Source: DASUPK01 sp963797265
GTDB lineage: Bacteria; Actinomycetota; Thermoleophilia; Solirubrobacterales; 70-9
NCBI GenBank assembly: GCA_963797265.1
Contig: CAWCOY010000005.1
Location: 124,001 to 188,000 of the forward strand
Direction of reading: 5' to 3'
Length of the DNA stretch: 64,000 nt
Numbering within the stretch: the stretch's first letter is position 1; each line of letters starts with the position of its first letter. Positions 58,735 through 64,000 of this stretch are shown piece by piece. Position numbers and translations under genes: made by a program. The notes below the pieces were generated by a model. That model had not been told where the DNA came from. It worked only from the letters and a program-made list of their open reading frames with translations, and did no database searches.

Positions 58735-60246
58735 CTAGACCCGGCTGGGAAGTCCGGGCGTCTGCGAAGTGCCGCGGCGCTCGAAGAAGCGCCACTCCAC
58801 CTCGCCGAGCACGGTCGAGGGCGGGTCCGCGTAGACCCACTCGCGCATGATCCGGTGCCAGTTGGCCGTCGCCCGGAGCTGCGCCAGGACCGCGAGCAGT
58901 CCCGTCTCCATCCTCCGTCCCATCAGCTCGTCGGCGGGCAGGCTCTCCCTCCGCACCAGGTCGTAGAAGTCGGAGCGGGGGTCGGAGGTCACCTCGATCA
59001 TCTTCATCACCCGCTTCGGCGAGATCCGGGTCTCACCATCTTCGAGGTACCAGCCGCCGACCATCTTCACGTGCTTCATCAGCCGCTCGGCGTCGACCCT
59101 GTTGGGGTCGCTGACGAAGCCGAGCTCGTGGAGGGCGTCTCGCAGCGCTTCCGGGTCGTCACGCCCCGCCGCGTCGACGGCCCGCTGCTCGAGCTGGATC
59201 TGCTCGGACGTGAGCCGCTTGGTCATCCCGAAGTCGAGGAAGGCCACCCGCCCGTCGTCCATCAGCAGGTAGTTGCCCGGATGGGTGTCGGCGTTGAAGT
59301 GCTGCAGGTGGTAGATCGACCCGAAGCAGAAGCGGAAGACGATCTCGCCGAAGATGTCGCGCTCGTCCTGCTCGAGCTCCTTGACCTCGTCGAAGCCGCG
59401 TCCCTCGACGTAGTCCGAGACCAGCACCCGCCGCCGGGAGTGCCGCGAGTGGACCCTCGGCACGAAGATGAAGGGGTGACCGTCGTAGGCGCGGGCGAAG
59501 GCGCGCTGGTTCTGGGCCTCGTACTCGTAGTCGAGCTCCTCGAGGACACGCTCCCGGAGCTCGGAGGCCACCGCCTTCGCGTCGAGGCCGGGCGCGAGCA
59601 CCTTGGCGAGGCGCACCAGGATTCCGGCGTTGGCCACGTCCGATTCCAGCGCGTCCGCGATCCCGGGGTACTGGACCTTGACGGCGACCTTCGTCCCGTC
59701 GCGCAGCGTGGCCCGGTGGACCTGTCCGATCGAGGCGGCGGCGAAGGCCTCCTCCTCGATCTCGGCGAAGACGCGCTCGGGCCGCTCGTCGTATTCCTCC
59801 TCGAGGACCTCGCTCACCTTCTCCCAAGGCATCGCGGGAGCGTGGGTGCGCAGCTTGGACAGCTGCTCCTGGTAGATCTCGCGGTACTCCGGCGGCAGGA
59901 AGTCGGCATCGATGAAGGAGGCCATCTGGCCGATCTTCATCGCCGCCCCCTTCATTTCGCCCAGGACCGAGGCCATCTTCAGGGCGCTCTCGAGGTGCCT
60001 GGTCTCGAGGCGCTCCTGGGCCCTCTCCTCGGAGCGGACGACGTTGGCCGCGGCGGTCCCGGCATAGCGCGTCGCCTGGCCGCCGATGGCGGTGCCTAGC
60101 TTCGCCGAGCGGCCGATGCGCGTCTGCGGGATCTTCCCCCGCTGCTCTTCGGGCTCGTTCTGCTCGGCCTTCGCCCGCTGCTCGGGGTCGGCCCGGAGGG
60201 CGTCGACGCCCTGCCTTTCCCTGTCATTTCTTTCGTCGCTGCCCAT
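58735..60246 (-). CDS. ABC1/AarF/UbiB family atypical kinase
   Basis: 503-aa protein with the family signature: KGAAMKIGQMASFIDADFLP (KxGQ inhibitory motif), AAASIGQVHRATL (Ala-rich loop), VAVKVQYPG, DYEYEAQNQRAFA, NADTHPGNYLL and AFLDFGMTKRL. The first 45 residues are charged and variable. UbiB kinases act in isoprenoid-lipid metabolism; a quinone or other lipid target is likely. Start ATG 60246; a GTG 9 bp earlier is possible. Convergent and touching the GDPD gene. Confidence 0.94.
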   Translation of the reverse strand: MGSDERNDRERQGVDALRADPEQRAKAEQNEPEEQRGKIPQTRIGRSAKLGTAIGGQATRYAGTAAANVVRSEERAQERLETRHLESALKMASVLGEMKGAAMKIGQMASFIDADFLPPEYREIYQEQLSKLRTHAPAMPWEKVSEVLEEEYDERPERVFAEIEEEAFAAASIGQVHRATLRDGTKVAVKVQYPGIADALESDVANAGILVRLAKVLAPGLDAKAVASELRERVLEELDYEYEAQNQRAFARAYDGHPFIFVPRVHSRHSRRRVLVSDYVEGRGFDEVKELEQDERDIFGEIVFRFCFGSIYHLQHFNADTHPGNYLLMDDGRVAFLDFGMTKRLTSEQIQLEQRAVDAAGRDDPEALRDALHELGFVSDPNRVDAERLMKHVKMVGGWYLEDGETRISPKRVMKMIEVTSDPRSDFYDLVRRESLPADELMGRRMETGLLAVLAQLRATANWHRIMREWVYADPPSTVLGEVEWRFFERRGTSQTPGLPSRV

Positions 60247-60324
60247 CGCCCTCACCTATTTTCTATCCTGGCGCCCGAGCGTAGCCTGCCCACCCCCTCC
60301 GGCGGGCCGCTGTCTCACTCAGCC

Positions 60325-61047
60325 ATGGCACAGGACCGAGCCAAACTCAAGGTTTCACAGCGCGAGACTTTCGGGTCGCGGGCCACGCGGCGCCTGCGCC
60401 GCGAGGGCCTCGTTCCCGGCGTCGTCTACGGCCAGGGGGGCGAGGCGCGCCCCTTCCAGGTATCCGCCCGCGATCTTCGTCTGCTCCTCTCGGAGGGCCA
60501 AACCTTGGTCGACCTCGAGCTCGACGAATCCAAGGCCGTGCCCGTCGTGATCAAGGAGCAGCAGCACCATCCCGTGAGGGGCGACGTGCTGCATCTCGAC
60601 TTCCTCGAGGTCCGTCTCGACGAGGAGATCCAGTCCGAGGTCCCGATCGAGCTCGAAGGCGCCGACCAGGCGCCGGGCGTCCGCGAGGGCGGGGTGCTCG
60701 AGCACGTCACCCGCGAGATCACGGTCGAGGCACTCCCGACAGAGATCCCCGAGAGCATCACCGTCGACGTCTCCGCGATGGACATCAACGACACGATCAA
60801 CCTCGCCTCCGTCGCGGTGCCCTCCGGCGTCAAGTTCATGGCCGACGAGCCCGAGGAGATCACCATCGCCACCCTGAGCCCGCCGAGGGTCGAGGAGGAG
60901 CCCGAGCCCGAGGTCGAGGAGGAGGCTGAGCTCGTCGGCGAGGGCGAGGAGGCCCCCGAGGGCGAGGAAGCCCTCGAGGGCGAGGCGGAGGGCGAGGCCG
61001 CGCCCGAGGGCGAGGGCGGCGGCGGCGAACAATCCGGCGGGGAGTAG
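60325..61047 (+). CDS. rplY: 50S ribosomal protein L25 (CTC form)
   Basis: 240-aa protein with the L25 5S rRNA-binding domain (GSRATRRLRREGLVPGVVYG, HPVRGDVLHLDFLEVRLDEE), the TL5/CTC C-terminal domain (about 95-190, ITVEALPTEIPESITVDVSA), and a 45-residue Glu/Gly-rich acidic tail. Start ATG 60325. The TAG is followed by the same open frame that becomes pth. Confidence 0.96.
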   Translation: MAQDRAKLKVSQRETFGSRATRRLRREGLVPGVVYGQGGEARPFQVSARDLRLLLSEGQTLVDLELDESKAVPVVIKEQQHHPVRGDVLHLDFLEVRLDEEIQSEVPIELEGADQAPGVREGGVLEHVTREITVEALPTEIPESITVDVSAMDINDTINLASVAVPSGVKFMADEPEEITIATLSPPRVEEEPEPEVEEEAELVGEGEEAPEGEEALEGEAEGEAAPEGEGGGGEQSGGE

Positions 61048-61140
61048 TCGCTGTCTCTCTTTCGCCGCCGGTCGCGGCGCTCTCGCGACGGCGTCGATGA
61101 AAGGGGGCGCGACAGCGCGACCCGTAAGACGGGGCCGCGG

Positions 61141-61725
61141 GTGGATGCCTTGATCGTCGGCCTCGGCAACCCGGGCCGCGAGTACGCCGCCACCCGGCAC
61201 AACCTCGGCTTTGAGGTGGCCGACGAGCTCTCCCGGCGTTGGGATCTCGCCAAGGCCCGCAAGCGCTACGGCGGTCTGATCGCCGACGGACGCGTCCGGC
61301 CCGGCGGCCCACGGGTCGCCATCCTGCTGCCCCAGACCTTCATGAACGAGTCGGGGTCGGCGGCCGGGCCGGCTCGAGGCGAGCTCGGCGTGCCGCTCAA
61401 CCACGTGATCGCGCTGCACGATGAGATCGACCTGCCCTTCGGTGAGGTGCGGAGCAAGCTCGGCGGCGGCGTGGCGGGACACAACGGCCTGAAGAGCCTG
61501 AGCCAGGGGCTTGGCGGGAAGGACTTCTGGCGCGTGCGCGGCGGCGTGGGGCGGCCCAACACGACCGATCCCGAGATCGTCTCGAACTACGTGCTCTCCC
61601 GGTTCAGGGAGCCGGACGAGGAGGTTGGGCTGCTGATCCAATCGGCGGCCGACGAGGTGGAGCGGCTGATCGAGCGGCTCACCGGTCCCGGGCCCGAGAA
61701 CTCTGAAGAGGAAGGAGAGGGCTGA
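61141..61725 (+). CDS. pth: Peptidyl-tRNA hydrolase
   Basis: 194-aa enzyme releasing stalled peptides from tRNA. Seen: DALIVGLGNPGREYAATRHN with catalytic His20, LPQTFMNESG, IALHDEIDLPFGEV and GGGVAGHNGLKS. GTG start 61141. The same frame is open for 31 codons back to the rplY stop (SLFRRRSRRSRDG), with no ATG/GTG/TTG but a CTG at 61051, so a longer basic N-terminus is conceivable. Overlaps the next gene by 1 bp. Confidence 0.95.
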   Translation: MDALIVGLGNPGREYAATRHNLGFEVADELSRRWDLAKARKRYGGLIADGRVRPGGPRVAILLPQTFMNESGSAAGPARGELGVPLNHVIALHDEIDLPFGEVRSKLGGGVAGHNGLKSLSQGLGGKDFWRVRGGVGRPNTTDPEIVSNYVLSRFREPDEEVGLLIQSAADEVERLIERLTGPGPENSEEEGEG

Positions 61726-62444
61726 TGCCGCTGACCATCTACTCGGTGGACGAGAAGCAGGTCGCACTGCTCCGGCTGGAGCGCCCCGAGGCCCGGAACG
61801 CGATCAACACCGAGATGCTCGAGGAACTGCTTGCGCACCTCGATCGCGCCAAGGGCGACAGCGAGGTCCGTGTCCTGGTGATCTCCTCGAACGATCACCT
61901 CGGCCTCTCGGCCGGCGCCGACGTCCGCGAGGAGCTCGACGAGCAGGGGCGGGTCCACCGGATGGAGCTCTTCGCCAGCCTCTACGACGAGCTCACGGCG
62001 TTTCCCAAGCCGACCGTCGCCGCCTGCCATGGCTCGGTGGTGGGCGGCGGTGCCGAGATCGCCGTGGCCTGCGATCTCCGGGTCGGCGGCTCGAACCTGC
62101 GGATGAGGTTCCCGGGCGCCGAGCTAGGCGTCCCGGTGGGGCCGGCCCGCCTGGTGTCGCTCTGCGGCCTCGCCACCGCGAAGTACCTGCTGCTCACCTC
62201 GCGCAACGTGAGCGCCGACGAGGCCCTCCGGATGGGTCTCGTCCACCGGGTGGCGCCGGCGGCGGCCACCGAGGAGGCCGCGCTGGGGCTCGCCGCCGAG
62301 GTTGCCGCCCACCCGCCCGAGGCGGTCGCCCGCCTCAAGGCGATGCTCCATCGCTGGGACGGGGTGGTCGAGCGCTCGGCCGACGAGGGACGCGGACAGG
62401 TCGAGTGGCAGCGGACCGGGCCGGGGCTGCCCTACCGCAGCTGA
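61725..62444 (+). CDS. Enoyl-CoA hydratase/isomerase family protein
   Basis: 239-aa crotonase-fold protein: LERPEARNAINTEMLEELLA, oxyanion hole LSAGADVREELD and GSVVGGGAEIAVACDLRVG, and the second acid region RFPGAELGVPVGPARL. Both Glu positions are near those of hydratases, so activity is plausible. ATG start shares a base with the pth stop. Confidence 0.92.
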   Translation: MPLTIYSVDEKQVALLRLERPEARNAINTEMLEELLAHLDRAKGDSEVRVLVISSNDHLGLSAGADVREELDEQGRVHRMELFASLYDELTAFPKPTVAACHGSVVGGGAEIAVACDLRVGGSNLRMRFPGAELGVPVGPARLVSLCGLATAKYLLLTSRNVSADEALRMGLVHRVAPAAATEEAALGLAAEVAAHPPEAVARLKAMLHRWDGVVERSADEGRGQVEWQRTGPGLPYRS

Positions 62445-62451
62445 GCCGCGG

Positions 62452-63612
62452 CTACTCCTCCCTACGCCGGAACGGCCTCGCCAGCGCCCTGAGGAAGCCG
62501 TGTCTGGGGGCGCTCTCAAGCTCTTTCAGCCTGGCCTCGGCGTCAGCGGCGCGGGCCTCCGCCTCCCGCAGCCTCGCGGAGAGCAAGCGCGCCTCGTGGG
62601 CGAAGCCGAGAGCGCGGGAGTCGGCGTGCCACTGGACCCTCGACATGCGCGCAAGTTCCCGAAGTGGCTCGCTGCCGGGCGAGGGTCGCGGCTCCAGGCG
62701 CTCGAAGAGGGCGACGAGCTCCTCCGAGTGCCGCGACGCGCTGTGGTGAAGCCGCGCCAGGTCTCGATTGACGCTGCCCATCGAGTACGTGTACTCGCGA
62801 AGCCGTGACGCGAGCTCCTCCGGGGTGAGCAGCGCGTGCTCACCGGTCACCCCGGCGAAGTTGAGGGCCTCCAGAGCGGCGTAGGACTCGGGCGTCACCC
62901 AGCCGTCTCCGCCCATCTGTCCGTAGACGAACGCCGCCCGTCCGCAGGCCATCGCCTCGACGATCGACCGGCCTTCACCGATGACGATGTCGACCACGTT
63001 GATTTCCTGCTCGGGGGCCATTGAGGTCCGCTCCGCGTAGCGGCCCAGCTCCGTGCATTCCAAGCCCGCCTGTGCGCAGGCATTCAGCACGAGCTCGCGT
63101 CTGTCTCCGGTCAGGTAATTGCCCAGGAGCAACAGGCGGCGCGGGTGCTCCGCGAGCTCTCCCCGCGGAGAGAACCGGGTCAGATCGACCGGCTGGCGCA
63201 GCCGAACGATCTCCTCGCGGTGGGCGAGCGCATTCGCCTGTTCCGCCATTCTCCCGTGCAGGACGACGATTGCGCTCACCACACCCGGGAGCTGGGGCGG
63301 CGCCCAGCGCGCGAACTCATTCCCGCCGGCGTGCATGCAGAAGGCCTGTGGCGTCCCCGCGTAGTGCTCGGCAAGCGTGTACGCGCTCGGCGTGTCCTGG
63401 GCATAGAGCGCGTCGCAGTCGCCGGGCAGCGCCCGCTCCCCCGCGGCGACCCTGATCCCGCGCTCCTCCGCCTCCCGCGCGAGCTCTCCGACCTCCTCGG
63501 CGAAGACGGTCACCTCGTGCCCGAGGAGTTGCAGCTGCCCCGCGACGGTCATCAGATAGGTGGCCGCGCCGCCGATCGCTCCGAACTCGCTGGTGCCGAG
63601 CACTATCTCCAT
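62452..63612 (-). CDS. Glycosyltransferase (GT4-like) with C-terminal coiled coil
   Basis: 386-aa GT-B fold protein: TSEFGAIGGAATYLMTVAGQ, CMHAGGNEFARWAPPQLPGV, RLRQPVDLTRFSPRG and the donor-site GEGRSIVEAMACGRAAFVYG. The last 70 residues form an Ala/Glu/Arg coiled coil (SARLREAEARAADAEARLKE) and a basic end, probably for membrane or partner binding. Start ATG 63612. The longer frame upstream is antisense to murD. Confidence 0.9.
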   Translation of the reverse strand: MEIVLGTSEFGAIGGAATYLMTVAGQLQLLGHEVTVFAEEVGELAREAEERGIRVAAGERALPGDCDALYAQDTPSAYTLAEHYAGTPQAFCMHAGGNEFARWAPPQLPGVVSAIVVLHGRMAEQANALAHREEIVRLRQPVDLTRFSPRGELAEHPRRLLLLGNYLTGDRRELVLNACAQAGLECTELGRYAERTSMAPEQEINVVDIVIGEGRSIVEAMACGRAAFVYGQMGGDGWVTPESYAALEALNFAGVTGEHALLTPEELASRLREYTYSMGSVNRDLARLHHSASRHSEELVALFERLEPRPSPGSEPLRELARMSRVQWHADSRALGFAHEARLLSARLREAEARAADAEARLKELESAPRHGFLRALARPFRRREE

Positions 63613-63661
63613 GACCGGCGAGTGAGTCTCACAGAGACCTCGCCGGTACGCTCGCCGCGAG

Positions 63662-64000
63662 GTGTCTCGGGAGAGCAGACCCATTCGCCCACCGCTTCCC
63701 GAAGGACCGTGTCTTGTCCTGGGACTCGGGGAGGCGGGGCAGGCGGCCGCCACGGCGCTGCTGAAAGAGCGCGGCGCCCCCGCGGTTCGCGTCTGGGATG
63801 ACGCCCGTTCCGACGATGTCCGGACCGCACTGGCGTCGCTGGCGGAGCTGGGGATCGAGGCACCGCCGGACTCCAAGAGGGCGCTCGAGGGCGTCCGTCT
63901 AGTCGTCAAGAGCCCAGGGATTCCGGTGGACAATCCGATGCTCGTCGCCGCCTCGGCGGCGGGGATCCTCGTCCTCGACGAGCTCGAGCTCGCCTGGCGG
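63662..64000 (+). CDS. murD: UDP-N-acetylmuramoylalanine--D-glutamate ligase, N-terminal part
   Basis: First 113 residues, cut by the window edge: PCLVLGLGEAGQAAATALLK (Rossmann loop with GLGxAG), VVKSPGIPVDNPMLVAA and LDELELAWR, the Mur-ligase N-terminal pattern. MurD adds D-Glu in peptidoglycan synthesis. GTG start 63662. ATP-binding domain lies outside the window. Divergent from the glycosyltransferase. Confidence 0.88.
   Translation, partial: MSRESRPIRPPLPEGPCLVLGLGEAGQAAATALLKERGAPAVRVWDDARSDDVRTALASLAELGIEAPPDSKRALEGVRLVVKSPGIPVDNPMLVAASAAGILVLDELELAWR

Overview
The window is chromosomal DNA of a high-GC (roughly 70%) Gram-positive-type bacterium. GTG and TTG starts are frequent, gene packing is dense with 4-bp stop/start overlaps, and TetR regulators are numerous. 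There is an LCP-family wall protein, a eukaryote-type NADP isocitrate dehydrogenase next to a 329-aa malate dehydrogenase, and several small proteins of an actinobacterial flavour. An actinobacterium of the Thermoleophilia/Solirubrobacterales kind is my inference; no 16S or other decisive marker is present.

Layout. 1-5.7 kb: an AidB-like acyl-CoA dehydrogenase (frame broken, cut by the window edge) behind its TetR regulator, a perfect 26-bp operator, a small cNMP-binding protein and a convergent 1044-aa nucleotide cyclase/AAA-ATPase. 5.8-10.9 kb: DUF4242 protein, icd, an AbiEi/DUF559 gene bracketed by palindromic repeats, mdh, an AT-hook DNA-binding protein and a 2-hydroxyacid dehydrogenase. 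10.9-25.6 kb: membrane hydroxylase, two MBL-fold hydrolases, an atypical SDR, hsp20-lon, a second lon-hxlR pair, two TetRs, a double-hotdog thioesterase, an R2-like/SCP2 fusion, and two gene fragments (SGNH hydrolase, MFS). 25.6-43.4 kb: formamidase, glycyl-tRNA synthetase, FmdB zinc ribbon, LCP protein, ROK kinase-rsmI, a PQQ propeller protein, a RemA-like protein, metG-ABC exporter, secreted proteins, a tatD-rsmA-ispE-DedA/PAP2 operon and a PucR regulator. 43.4-50.7 kb: GH15 enzyme, SRPBCC protein, tRNA-Gln, GlxA and DJ-1/PfpI proteins, glmU-prs.

50,653-57,397 is an integrated island. A 17-bp sequence forming the 3' end of prs is repeated exactly at the far end, and a decayed tyrosine recombinase lies just inside the prs end. 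The island holds small stress-type genes (class V aminotransferase, ferritin-like protein, glutaredoxin-like protein, two SnoaL proteins) and many short repeats. Most striking is a tail encoding Glu-Ala-Ala-Gly-Leu-Ser/Arg-Glu, found at the ends of unrelated ORFs and as orphan remnants. 57.4-64 kb returns to core genes: a lipoprotein, glycerophosphodiesterase, UbiB-like kinase, rplY-pth, enoyl-CoA hydratase, a GT4 glycosyltransferase and the start of murD.

How the genes work together. Core operons cover translation and its quality control (glyQS, metG, rplY, pth, rsmA, rsmI), envelope precursor synthesis (glmU, ispE, murD, LCP, DedA/PAP2) and the TCA cycle (icd, mdh). Proteostasis genes (hsp20-lon and lon-hxlR) form two units. 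Two regulatory pairs stand out: TetR/AidB and TetR/R2-like protein each have a clear palindromic operator. Two families of intergenic repeats (a 41-bp palindrome and a GCGAAGCCCG-rich element) are scattered outside the island and often touch gene ends.
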